This document shows positions 45,812 to 54,900 of a stretch of 64,000 nucleotides of DNA, piece by piece. Both the position numbers and the translations under genes were made by a program. Origin of the DNA: Diplolepis rosae (taxonomy: Eukaryota; Arthropoda; Insecta; Hymenoptera; Diplolepididae); the NCBI GenBank assembly GCA_030998225.1, contig JAPYXD010000704.1:9858001-9922000 (forward strand), in the 5' to 3' direction. Position 1 is the first letter of the stretch; every line of letters starts with the position of its first letter. The notes beneath the pieces were generated by a model that was not told the DNA's origin, searched no databases, and saw only the letters and a list, made by a program, of their open reading frames with translations.

Positions 45812-46689
45812 CAGTCTGTTCAACAAGAGCGAGTTCTCGATTTTTCGAAAACTATTAGAGATTTCTGAACTTTTTTTTTTTTAAATGAAAGTACATTCAA
45901 AGGACTACGGCGCAATTACCAAGGCGATTCAGTAGCGCTCGAATCGTCCGAGAGAGCAGACGTGAGTCATAATGAGTTCTGTGTACGCGAAACGTTTTGA
46001 AGCGGTCTTCTTGTGTACCCATCCAAAGGGACCACTTATGTCCTATACAGCCGCTGATAAATACATCACAAAGTCGAAAACGTTCGTGAAGAAGTGGGTT
46101 GAGCGTTATGAAGCCAATAAAACAGTCGACGATCTTCCTGACAGAGGCAAATCGCGAGTTTTGGGTGTTTAGAGCTCTTCACCGAGAACTTGAATGCTCA
46201 GAAAATGCTCCAAATATATGAACGTGGTCTTCTAAGGTCTGCTACAAAGATGTTTGGAGCCGATACGGCCGATTGGATAATACAGGAACATAACGACCCA
46301 AAACATCGAAGCCGTCTCTGCACCGCCTGGAAAACAGAAAATGGCATCACAACTTTGGACTGGCCATCACAGTCCCCCGATGCGAATCCAATCGAAAATG
46401 TTTGGAGTGTTTTACAGAGGAAGCTTGTGGGAAAACGTGTGTTCACCCTGAAACAGCTCTCGCAAGAAATCAGGAAGATATGGCAAGAATTACCAACGGA
46501 CTACGCTGAAAAATTAGTGGAAAGCATGACGAAAAGGTGCCAGGCCATTCTGGACAACGATGGGGACTGGACTATCTATTAGGTAGTAGCGCCGTAGTCC
46601 TTCGAGAATACTTTTATTAAAAAAAAAACGTTTTCAAAATCTCTAATAGTTTTCGAAAAAACGAGGACTCGCTCTTGTTGAACAGACTG
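45812..46689 (+). mobile_element. Inner Tc1-like element, internally deleted
   Basis: TA flanks both sides (45810-45811 and 46690-46691). Termini CAGTCTGTTCAACAAGAGCG and CGCTCTTGTTGAACAGACTG are inverted for about 55 bp, with TCGAAAACTATTAGAGAT further in. The 878-bp element lacks the middle of its transposase gene. Protein similarity to the host element is about 75-80%, so the two belong to sister families. Confidence 0.9.
45972..46582 (+). pseudogene. Tc1-like transposase (inner element) with central deletion
   Basis: ATG at 45972 starts MSSVYAKRFEAVFLCTHPKG, the paired-like HTH N-terminus, through VKKWVERYEANKTVDDLPDRG. At about 46163 the sequence jumps to the region after the first catalytic Asp (GCLELFTENLNAQKMLQIYE) in another frame. 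It then stays open to 46582 with IIQEHNDPKH, where the second Asp motif reads EHND instead of EDND, and SPDANPIENVW with the Glu. The C-terminal part is otherwise intact. The deletion of about 0.5 kb removes the first Asp, so there is no catalysis. Confidence 0.85.
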
Positions 46690-46854
46690 TACGGAATATG
46701 CCGAAAAACTAGTCGAGAGCATGCCCAGAATGTGCTGAATGGCACTGTTGTGCCAAATAAGAAATATGAGGTTTTCTTCAAAACTTTCCGAGTAAACGCG
46801 TACCCTTTCTTGTCGAACAGACTGTACAGTTATTAGTTTGGCATCAACTTTAAG

Positions 46855-48063
46855 ATGGAGTGTGAAAACGAGACTTTTCGTCATATTTTGCTTTTTCATT
46901 CCCGTAAAGGAAAAAACGCAGCATAGGCTGCTAAAAAGTTACGTGATGTGTATCGTGAGAAAGCCTTAAAAGACAGACAATATCGAAATTGGTTTGTTAA
47001 ATTCCGTTCTGGGGATTGTTCACTCAAAGATGAGCCACGTTCACGTTGGTTAAATGAAGTTGATGATGACCAAATCAAAACCATAATCGAATCGTCATGT
47101 AACTGTGCTCGAGATTAGAGAAATATTAAAAATACCAAAATCAGCAATCGACCGTCATTCACACATGGAAATATCACAGATAGAGTCGACAAGCCAGCCT
47201 GAAATCTGTCAGCTCGGGCGAGAGAGAGTGATTCGGAGGGCTAGGCTGTCTCTCTCTAACGCGGTACGCATAAACAAAGACAGAAAAAGCTCCCATCGTC
47301 TCTCTCTTTCACTCTCACCGAGTTTTCAGACTGAAGTTGCCACTTACAGAGCGGCTTATGGCTTGTTGACTCTATCTGTAATATCTCTATGCATGCACAA
47401 CGTCTTGGACTCGTTAAAAAACTTGATATTTGGATTCTACATGAGTTGAAAGAAATTAATTTGATTCTTTTTTCAAACGAATTATCACTGGTAATTCAAA
47501 ATGAATTGTTTACAATAGCGTCGTTCGAAATCGTCATTGCCCAAGCGTGATGAACCACCACAAACAACATCGAAAGCTGAATTGCATCAAAAAAAGATTA
47601 TGCTGCCTGTTTGGTGGGATTGGAAAGGTGTGGTATTTTTTGAGCTGCTTCCAAGGAACTAACCGACTAACTCGGATGTCGACTGTCGTCAGCTGAACAA
47701 ACTGAACGCAACAGTCAAAGAAAAACGGTCAGAATTGGTCAATCGTAAAGGTGTAATTTTTCACCATGCAACGCTACATCACACACACCTTTAGCCACTC
47801 GCCAAAAATTATTAAGGCTTGGTTGGCAAGTGATGTTACATCCACCATATAGCTCTGACCTTGGATTATCAAATTACTATTTATTTCGATCTTTGCAGAA
47901 AACCTTGAGTGGTAAAACTTTCCATGATGATGAAGCTGTAAAATCGCACTTGGTTCAGTTTTTTGCTTATAAAGACCAGAAGTTCTATGAACGTGGAATC
48001 ATGAACTTACTAGAAAGATGGCAGAAGGTCATTCAACAAAATGGAAAATATATCGTTGATTGA
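46855..48063 (+). pseudogene. mariner transposase with stops, MITE insertion and lost catalytic residues
   Basis: ATG at 46855 starts MECENETFRHILLFHSRKGK. A TAG at codon 24 follows NAA. The HTH linker NWFVKFRSGDCSLKDEPRS is clear. The second HTH (ILKIPKSAIDRH) is split by the MITE at 47168-47387 and resumes with AQRLGLVKKLDIW. The first catalytic motif reads ITGNSK-stop where ITGDEK is usual, the second HHATLHHTHL where HHDN is usual, and the third SSDLGLSNYYLF retains Asp. The last 77 codons (47830-48063) are open to the end, KVIQQNGKYIVD. This copy is dead. Confidence 0.88.
47168..47387. mobile_element. 220-bp MITE inside the mariner coding region
   Basis: Left terminus GAAATATCACAGATAGAGTC and right terminus read in reverse GAGATATTACAGATAGAGTC, both followed by (A/G)ACAAGCC. 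The flanking octamers CACACATG (47160-47167) and TATGCATG (47388-47395) agree at five positions and differ only by transitions. This is compatible with an aged 8-bp duplication of hAT type. Confidence 0.65.
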
Positions 48064-48129
48064 AGTGCATTCCTTGTTTTTAAAAAAATGTGTTTATCGG
48101 CAATTACTTCTAGGACAAGCCAATAGTAC

Positions 48130-48510
48130 TGGTCCGATTTTGACAAACAACCGTTGATGATAAACCGCTGGTTTAGTACTGGTAACGAACAATTTTCACA
48201 GTCGGCAGAGTACAGTAATTTTTCCAAGGGTAGTTGATTAATGTAATCTCATAATGAGTTTCCTATAATCGCGAAAACTTAGGGGAAAATCATAATAAAA
48301 ATATCATTACAAGCCTATAACTAGTTTCCTATAAAAAATTTTCGTAAGGGCGCGCAAACTAAACGATATGGTTTGCGCAAACGCTATACAATTGAAAAAA
48401 TCTAGTTTTTATTAATTTAAGATACAGTTTTCAAATTTTAATTATACACTTTTTATTGTACACATAAAATGTATAAATTTATGAAAATGTATAATGTTTC
48501 CATATTCTGT
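48130..48510. other. Repeat debris upstream of the receptor exon
   Basis: It holds AGTACTGG motifs (48124-48185) and the inverted partner of the 43225 repeat (48235-48356). From 48400 the sequence is AT-rich and ends in a pyrimidine-rich splice acceptor, TTCTGTTACAG, at 48515. Confidence 0.45.
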
Positions 48511-48515
48511 TACAG

Positions 48516-49139
48516 TGTAGCGGTCACGCTGTTAAGTGCTTTGCTGGTGGTCCCCGAAAAAGCAACGAGTCCCAGTGCCCGATGCTTCAAAGGTGCGAAA
48601 AATCAATTTCGTCATCAATAACGACATCACTACCAGCACGAAAATCTTCAATAAGTCGCAACCACCAAAACAGTACATGTAGTGTAACCAACTCTCCACA
48701 CCAGAAAAAACTGAGATTTCAATTGGCAAAAGAAAGAAAAGCTAGTACTACTTTAGGCATAATAATGAGCGCTTTTATTATCTGTTGGTTACCATTTTTC
48801 GTTCTTGCATTGGTTAGACCATTTCTAGGGAATCCCCGGGCTATTCCCGCAGCTCTTTCTAGTGTCTTCCTCTGGCTTGGTTATTGCAACAGCCTTTTTA
48901 ATCCAATCATCTACGCCACATTAAATAGGGATTTCCGCAAGCCCTTCAGAGAAATTCTCTTCTTCCGCTGTGGCAACCTGAATCACATGATGAGAGAAGA
49001 ATTCTATCATAGCCAATATGGTGACCCTGTCAATAAATACATCAGATCTGCTGATAACGAAAGTGTTGGTCGTGGTGAAAATCATTGTGTTGAGTCTATC
49101 AATGTCGCCGTAAACACACCTAATGAAAGTTTTCTATGA
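48516..49139 (+). CDS. 5-HT1: 5-HT1-type serotonin receptor, last coding exon
   Basis: The exon follows acceptor TTCTGTTACAG in phase 0 and encodes 207 residues plus stop. Residues 1-70 are the C-terminal part of intracellular loop 3, with the RKSNESQCPML segment. Then KERKASTTLGIIMSAF leads into TM6, with CWLPFF at 90-95 (the CWxP activation motif). TM7 has FLWLGY and NPIIY at 129-133. A short helix-8 segment, LNRDFRKPFREILFFRC, is followed by a cytoplasmic tail ending ESFL. This matches the C-terminus of insect 5-HT1A/B receptors, Gi-coupled serotonin receptors of neurons. TM1-TM5 exons are not recognised in the window, so the preceding intron is long or extends beyond it. Frame and motifs are intact, so it is probably a functional exon. 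Which paralogue it is cannot be told. Confidence 0.9.
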   Translation, partial: CSGHAVKCFAGGPRKSNESQCPMLQRCEKSISSSITTSLPARKSSISRNHQNSTCSVTNSPHQKKLRFQLAKERKASTTLGIIMSAFIICWLPFFVLALVRPFLGNPRAIPAALSSVFLWLGYCNSLFNPIIYATLNRDFRKPFREILFFRCGNLNHMMREEFYHSQYGDPVNKYIRSADNESVGRGENHCVESINVAVNTPNESFL

Positions 49140-49218
49140 TCCATGTGAAGCCGCCTATCATTGACTGAGCAATCTGCCTCGCAAGACGTTGATCAATAGA
49201 AAATAGGATTGCTTACCT

Positions 49219-49485
49219 CAGACGGAGAAAAACGGAGATGAGGAAGTCGGAACTGATTACTGAAAATTCTATTGAAAAATTTTACTTCTGGTTTTTTCTA
49301 ACTGATTCTTCAATAGAAGAGAGAGTGTGATGCAGATTGGTAATGCTTACTGAATTTCAGTAATCATAGCCAAGCGACATTACATTCTCTTTTCTTTATT
49401 GGGGAAACAGTTACAAAAACCGAAGGTCAATTTTTTTACTCTAATTTTAGTAATCAGTTCCGATTTCCATTTTTCTTCGTGTAAT
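49219..49485. mobile_element. ~267-bp MITE just downstream of the receptor stop codon
   Basis: ACGGAGAAAAACGGAGATGA, then GGAACTGATTACT, recurs inverted as AGTAATCAGTTCCGATTTCC and ATTTTTCTTCGTG. The element starts about 80 bp after the stop codon and so probably lies in the 3' UTR. A candidate AATAAA is at 49679. Confidence 0.6.
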
Positions 49486-50480
49486 ATCTGACAATCCTCG
49501 TTTTCATAATTTTTCAAAAATTAAGACTTTACGATTATTCATGTTTTTTTAATTTCTCTTTTTATAGAATGTCATTTAAAAAGTCTGACTAAACAAAAGC
49601 TTGAATTATATAAGGTGTACGAAAATGACCGAGATACGGAAATATCTCAGAAGGATTTAGTTTTTGATAATAACTTCCAATAAAAGATATTTTGTTAGTT
49701 TTAGTAAAATCTATTTATTGCTGAGCTTAATTACCACTTGGAACTCTATCCAATCCCAGACGACTTTTTCAAACAATGACTCCTTTTTTTATTAAATATT
49801 TGAATTTGATACAATTTTTGCGCCAAAACGGGGGTTCGCATTTGAAAAATTCTATTCAGGTCCCCCAAGCCTCCAAATGAGCTCTGAGTTTGAAATTAAA
49901 TCTGCTAATTTAATAATTCCAAAAAAACTCTAAAACTTACGACTTAAAATATATTTTCTCAATGCTTTTTCCACTAAGTTTTCCAAACTCTTGAAGCTTT
50001 TTTCTCATAAGACCCAAACTGACCTCAAAAAAAAAATCGGAATACCGTATATGTGTATGCAAAAAATTGTGGTAAGCGCGAATATTCAATAGAAAAAGGT
50101 TTTATTTTTAAAGGAACTTATTGTTAAATAGATTTTTTTGAATCAAACAACACTTGTGTCCAATGTTTTTGGCGAAAAATTAATCCTTTTTGCAAATTAA
50201 GCTACGCAGATGTGATTTGACGATTTTAATGAGATTTTTCAGGCTTATAGAACCATAAAAACAAGCAAAAACTTGTTTATTGGACAAACCATAAAAAAAG
50301 TATTTCGGAAAAACGAGCATCTGTAGAAAATGTTCCAATTAACAAAATAAGCTATTGTTCATTAAAATTGAATAAAAATTTTAATTGGGTAAAGGGAGGT
50401 TAATAAAAAATATGAATTGTCAAATAACAATCAATGAATCAATAATTTTAACTGAAAGTAATTTTTTCTAAGAAATTAAT
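49486..50480. other. AT-rich stretch, nothing recognised
   Basis: No gene or repeat is recognised. It may contain the rest of the receptor 3' UTR. Confidence 0.4.
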
Positions 50481-50484
50481 TTTC

Positions 50485-50655
50485 CCAGCACGTCTAGTGA
50501 AAAGTATACTTTCACCGTCTATTTTGAGGCGGGAAAATGGCTGCTTTTAAAACTGTTGTTATTATTCTCAGAATTGGGGAAAATAGCCATTTTCCTGTCT
50601 TAAAACAAATGGTGAAAGTACAATTTTGTCTAGACGTGATAGGAAAATAGCCATT
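50485..50655. mobile_element. ~170-bp hairpin MITE
   Basis: Outer arms TTTTCCCAGCACGTCTAGTG and CACGTCTAGAC...GGAAAA (inverse), with inner boxes ACTTTCACC and GGGAAAATGGC, form two ~60-bp inverted arms. The minus-strand frame 50512-50802 runs across it and is not a gene. Confidence 0.55.
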
Positions 50656-50825
50656 TCGCTCCTCCCAAAGTTTCAAACATATTTTTTCTGTATAGATTTC
50701 AAAGATAGAAGCCTCCGAAGGGTTTTTTGAGGTCGTTGAATCCAAGCTTATGATTACAAACACAACATTTTGACAATTCCATAAGTCTGTATAATTGATC
50801 AAAGTCGACGAGTCACAGTTGCGTA

Positions 50826-51263
50826 CTCTCTAAATCTGAATCAGTCAAATTTTCACTGATTGAATCAGTGATTGCATTTTCACAACTGTTAAATCAGTTA
50901 ATTTTTACTGATTCATGGCTGAAAAATATTTTTCACTGTTAAATCAGTTAATTTTAACTGAAGTATTCATTGAAATTTCACTGATTCACAGTAACCTCTT
51001 GTTAGTTATTTGAATCAGTCAAATTTTCACTGATTGAATCAATTATTTGCATTTTCACTAATTCACCAGTGAAAAGGATATTGTCAAATGTTAAATCAGT
51101 TAATTTTTACGTGAAAAATATTTTTCACTGTTAAATCAGTTAATTTTCACTGACGTATTCATTGAAATTTGACTGATTCACAGTAATCTCTTTTTATTTA
51201 TTTGAATCAGTCAAATTTTCACTGATTGAATCAGTATATTTTGATTAATTCAGATTCAGAGAG
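50826..51263. mobile_element. CACTGATT-rich MITE, copy 3
   Basis: TA flanks both ends (50824-50825 and 51264-51265). Ends are CTCTCTAAATCTGAATCAGT and GATTAATTCAGATTCAGAGAG. The interior holds direct units of about 90-130 bp, each with AAATCAGTTAATTTT.ACTGA and GAATCAGTCAAATTTTCACT. It is clearly the same family as 9801-10233 and 10246-10517. Confidence 0.75.
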
Positions 51264-51265
51264 TA

Positions 51266-51850
51266 GCTTTACTTATTAGATATTTTGAAAGCTTCCTCAT
51301 TTTAGATTATTCAACAACGCAATTCAATCTTTCAAATTCCAACCAAACAAATAAAATTAATTGAATCTCCTATAAAAGAATATATCAACTAGAAAAGAGC
51401 GTCATCAAATGAAAAATATTTTCCTGAAGATTTTAGTGTGAGGAACGAAGATTTTAAGCTTGTGAGAAGAGATCAAAACTTTTCGATGTGAAATTAGACG
51501 ATGAGATCAAAATTAAACGAAAAATTTAGTCAAAATAAATGGCGGTGTAACGAACAATACTTAAAACAGTAAAGTAACTGTGTACATAAAACAGAAATTA
51601 ATGGCGAAATGATCACATAAAACTTGCTGTCTAGAAGTACGTGAACTTTATAGTGAATGATATCTTAAAGTGGAAAATAGAGTCATTCTATCATGGTAAT
51701 GTTATTAACTAAGTTGTGAATCAAAGGTGAAAATGTTTAACACCTGTATCCCATTTCTATTCCGAGTGGAAATTCACAACTGATGCAATTTGAATATGAA
51801 ATGTTTAACGTAACAACTCTATCCACATTATGAAATTATTAAATTAGTAC
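51266..51850. other. AT-rich stretch, nothing recognised
   Basis: No gene or repeat recognised. Confidence 0.35.
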
Positions 51851-51851
51851 A

Positions 51852-52030
51852 CGGAAAAAAATTTGGTAGAAATGCTGCATTACCTCTGGTGCTCCTGCGT
51901 CACTACACTGGAGGGCAACTGCAGCGCTCTTCATAGGTTAGCAGTTTTACTTTTTTGTGGACTAACTGCTCTCCCACAATTGCGGGAGAGCTGCTGCCCC
52001 ACAGGAGGGAATGCTGCGGCGAGTCATATA
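51852..52030. repeat. GC-richer repeat (inverted relative of 55812-56045)
   Basis: It begins AAAAAAATTTGGTAGAAATGCTGC and contains GGGAGAGCTGCTGCCCC and GCGCTC boxes. The segment at 55812-56045, read in reverse, begins AACAAAATTTGGCGCAGATG and has GGAGAGTTG, GGTGAGCAGCTGCCCC and GCGCTC in the same order. The two lie just outside the 52035-55550 element on opposite sides, in inverted orientation. Confidence 0.5.
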
Positions 52031-52542
52031 AACTGAGCACACCGATCAAATAAAGGCCTCTCCGCTCAAAAACGGGTAGAAATATTGTCCACTTTCCAAA
52101 CCGAGGCGAAAAAATTTTTTCTTAAAAAAACGTTAAACAAAAAATACTGTCATGTTTAGCTCAATAAAGCGCATCTTTTTTGTTATATTAATTTTCTTCT
52201 CTGATAATTTGTTTATTCACTGTAAAATAAACAATAGGTTTTTTCATACCTTCGAAAATCAATGCCGTTTGGAACTAAACTTGCTGAAACTCAACTAATA
52301 TTCAACCGATTTTGTTGAAATTTGGTTTCTGAATTCCCATGACGCTATACTCGGCACCGAAATCATAGAATTTTCGAAAAATATGATATTATTATTATTA
52401 TTTATTAATTTATCAGCAGCGGTTGGAAATCAATCAAATTTTTTTCGACATGCGAGGAAGTTTTTTCCTATTGAAGCTAGGAAAAACTTTCAGCGGAGGA
52501 GTTGGTAGGATCGTTTGAAAAAGTTTTTGGGAAAAACTGATG

Positions 52543-53432
52543 TGATATTTGTATTCGTTGGAAATACATGCTCAGCGATGAGATAATTAATTTATTCCGA
52601 AAATTGCACTAGATCACGCTTTTATTTTTAATATAAACTATGCATTAAAAACTTAACATCTACCTTACTCTTTTCTTTTAATTTAGAGAAACTGTTTCTC
52701 TTTAACTTTCGCAATTTTGTTACGAAATTATCTTTTAGAACAGTCGTTTTCGCTATTGTCATAGATTTTCCTACTTTTTCTTTTGCACTATTTTTCTTGA
52801 ATTTTTCGTTGTAGGCAAATTCAAAGAGGAATCTTCAATTATTTTGTGAAAAAATTCTTTAGCTTCTGGACTTAAATAACGAAGGAAAGACCTGACATCA
52901 GTGATTTTTGCTGCACTTATACCAATGGAACTCACAACTTCTGTTTTCAGTAAATAGTCAAATTCTATCTCTGATTCTATTTTGAATTTAACTGATTCAT
53001 GTCCATAATCGTAAAACACATCAACATGGCTGTTTGGGGAGTACAAAATTTTTTTAGCTTCTCTAATGCGGATGTTTTTGGGAGTAGTCACTTTTTTAGA
53101 TATAAGGACCTCAAAATCATTTACCTCGTAGTCAGACTTTTTAATAATGGTAAATGGGGGATTCCGAGCTTTTTCAATTATTTGATAATATTCGTTTGCA
53201 GTTTGTATTGTTTCTATTTTCTTCTTTTTCTTTCCGTACATCCCAAAATTGCGATCACAAGAGCAATAAGAATGACTCAGGACTGAATATATGTGTTCAA
53301 TTTCAATGAAACTGTAGAGATTATTTAAGTACGATTTTATAAAATAAATAATATCAAAAACTCATCTAGTGCAATTTTCGGAATAAATTAATTATCCCAT
53401 CGCTGAGCATGTATTTCCAACGAATACAAATA
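52543..53432. repeat. Inner inverted repeat framing the ORF
   Basis: TTTGTATTCGTTGGAAATAC, then ATGCTCAGCGATG, TTATTCCGAAAATTGCACTA on the left (52547-52613) recurs inverted at 53365-53432 with one or two mismatches over about 68 bp. It could be a nested element of ~890 bp, subterminal repeats of the outer element, or the edge of a rearrangement. Confidence 0.6.
52771..53311 (-). CDS. C-terminal part of a transposon-associated protein (CDRNFG motif)
   Basis: After an acceptor-like CTCTACAG (minus strand, 53312-53319) the frame reads FIEIEHIYSVLSHSYCSCDR, NFGMYGKKKKKIETI, then YYQIIEKARNPPF, and runs 180 codons to a stop at 52771. The pattern H-S-Y-x3-CDRxFG-x-x-(K)n, then a 'YYQII' segment, resembles the C-terminal half of long uncharacterised proteins encoded by multicopy insect elements, as I remember them. 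I cannot confirm a named domain without a search. An ATG start at 53241 would give 156 residues. The frame has no internal stop, which is unusual in this window. Any upstream exon with the catalytic region is missing from 53440-55257. Confidence 0.5.
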
Positions 53433-53446
53433 TAGAATAAAAAATC

Positions 53447-53600
53447 TGCCCGCTTCGCGGGCACATTCTCATTGCGCGCTTCGCGCGCAGCTCGCTTCGC
53501 TCGCAAGTTTGAGCGCGCCTAGGGCGCGCGATTCGATCGTCGCGCTTCGCGCTCCGTTCTTTCTGGACCTCGCGCTTCGCGCTCGGTCTTGTGCTCTTGG
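53447..53600. repeat. GC-rich hairpin words (CGCGCTTCGCGCTC)
   Basis: Within 150 bp there are six or more short perfect palindromes with a TTCG loop: GCCCGCTTCGCGGGC, GCGCGCTTCGCGCGC, CTCGCTTCGCTCG and CGCGCTTCGCGCTC. GAGCGCGCCTAGGGCGCGCG is one more. The flanks are below 30% GC. Related words are at 3618-3632, 53790-53805 and 55172-55220. Confidence 0.65.
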
Positions 53601-53699
53601 CATACGTTTAAGTTTATTTCATATAATTTAATACTGAAGCTCAAACCAATTTAATGATATTAAAGATGATGTAAATTAGTCATTTTCTCAAAGTCACTC

Positions 53700-54900
53700 T
53701 ATTTCTTTTTGAATTTAAGTGAAACAGGAAATTCAATTTACTTAAGGCTCTATCGGCCTTAAGGAACACATTCTCATCATGACACTCGCGCTTTGCGCTC
53801 GGTTTTCTGTATGCATTTTTGTAACTTTTTAATAAATTACATGATTATTGATAAATTTATTTTATTTTATCTCAAAAAGGAAAAACAATCGTAGACTTTA
53901 TTTAAGGAAACGATTTTGCAGAACAACGCTTATTTCGTATCTCACATATTTTGGTGAAACAAATCGAATTTTTTCAATATTAAAAATCAAAAAATTAAAA
54001 TATACATCCTGTCGAGAAATTTCTCGATAAGAATGTGTAGACCTTATTTAGCCAAACAATTTTTCATCTCAAAGTTTTTTTGTATCTCACATATTTTGTC
54101 TAAAAAATGGAATTTTTGAATTTTAATCGTATTTTTTGGAATTGAAACGAAAAATATATCTTTTATCAGAAACTGTGTGAGACAAAACTTGTAGATCTTT
54201 TTGAAACTAACAACATTGTATTCTTACGTTTTTTTCTTATTTTACATATTATTGTTAAAAAATTGAATTTTGGATTTTCAATATTTTTTTTTCTAATTAA
54301 AAAGAAAAATATGCATCTTATGAAAAAATATTATAATTCAAATTTGTAGGTCTTTATGTATTCAATAATATTGTATCATAACGTTTTTTCGTATCTCGTA
54401 TAATTTAACTGGAAAATGGAATTTTGATATTGACTTTTGTCGAATTTGAATATGCTGTAACATTTCTAATTTTGATTTAATCAAAAAATGTTATTAGGAT
54501 AATTTGTAGAGATTTATGAGCACTATCTAAAACCAGTATTGAAATTTTTGATTTTTTCAAAAAATTATTTTCAAAAACACAAAAGTAGTGCTCAACCCCT
54601 CAATTTTGATTGGATGTGGCTGGTTAACGAACATGTCCTTACTTTTTCGGCTCCGATAAAGTGTACCAAAGCTCAATTCAATCTGATAATTCTATCGAGA
54701 GTTATGCCGCACACGACCTACAGACAGACAGACAGAAAGACAGACACTTTCGTAAAAACCATTTTTTCTGACTCAGGGGGTCTCAAAACGTAAAGATTTG
54801 ATGAAAATTTCGAAATTCATTTTTCACATAAAACCAATACCTTCTCATCCATGATGAGAATGTAAGAATGATGTAATTACAAAATGTAGAAGCGCGTAAT
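53700..54900. repeat. Repeat-derived non-coding interior with CAGACAGA tract
   Basis: 53720-53810 matches 3550-3640. From 53860 to 54530 four or five degenerate units of ~130 bp recur with 'GTAGA..TTATTTA....AA.ATTTT.....TCTCA.ATATTTT'. A (CAGA)n tract lies at 54720-54747 and is followed by TTTTTTCTGACTCAGGGGGT. No coding sequence is recognised; the frame 54539-54793 is not conserved-looking. Confidence 0.45.

Larger units (their letters stand above)
45100..46743 (+). pseudogene. Tc1-like transposase (outer element), stops and interrupted
   Basis: The frame begins within an HTH region (EDKMIVALFKHNPTLRLCEA). It carries VLVSDEASF with the first catalytic Asp, followed by a TAG at 45361. Next come HVWGCFSQRGFGCLELF, then LQEDNDPKH with the second Asp, and SPDANPVENVW with the Glu. 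Asp to Glu spacing is 34, giving DD34E. Further stops replace residues near 45588 and 45676. The reading LPTEYAEKLVES spans the insertion site of the inner element exactly, at the TA at 45810. The gene is inactive. Confidence 0.85.
44975..46824 (+). mobile_element. Outer Tc1-like element inserted in the mariner
   Basis: TA flanks both sides (44973-44974 and 46825-46826). Termini CAGTCTGTTCCACGAGAAAA and TTTCTTGTCGAACAGACTG are inverted, each followed inward by the GTACGCGTTT box. Without the inner insertion the element is about 970 bp. It contains a decayed DD34E transposase gene and the second Tc1-like element at 45812-46689. Confidence 0.9.
44820..48123 (+). mobile_element. mariner element interrupted by two Tc1-like elements and a MITE
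   Basis: Ends are TTGGGTTGTCCCAGTAGTAA and, read in reverse, TTGGCTTGTCCTAGAAGTAA, both continuing TTGCCGAT. TA flanks both sides (44818-44819 and 48124-48125). The mariner sequence itself is 44820-44974, 46827-47159 and 47396-48123. The interruptions are the outer Tc1-like element (44975-46824) in the 5' untranslated part and a 220-bp MITE (47168-47387) in the coding region. Confidence 0.9.

Noticed and set aside
48033..48227. Minus-strand 64-codon frame at the mariner right end
   Set aside because: Antisense of the mariner 3' end and terminal repeat.
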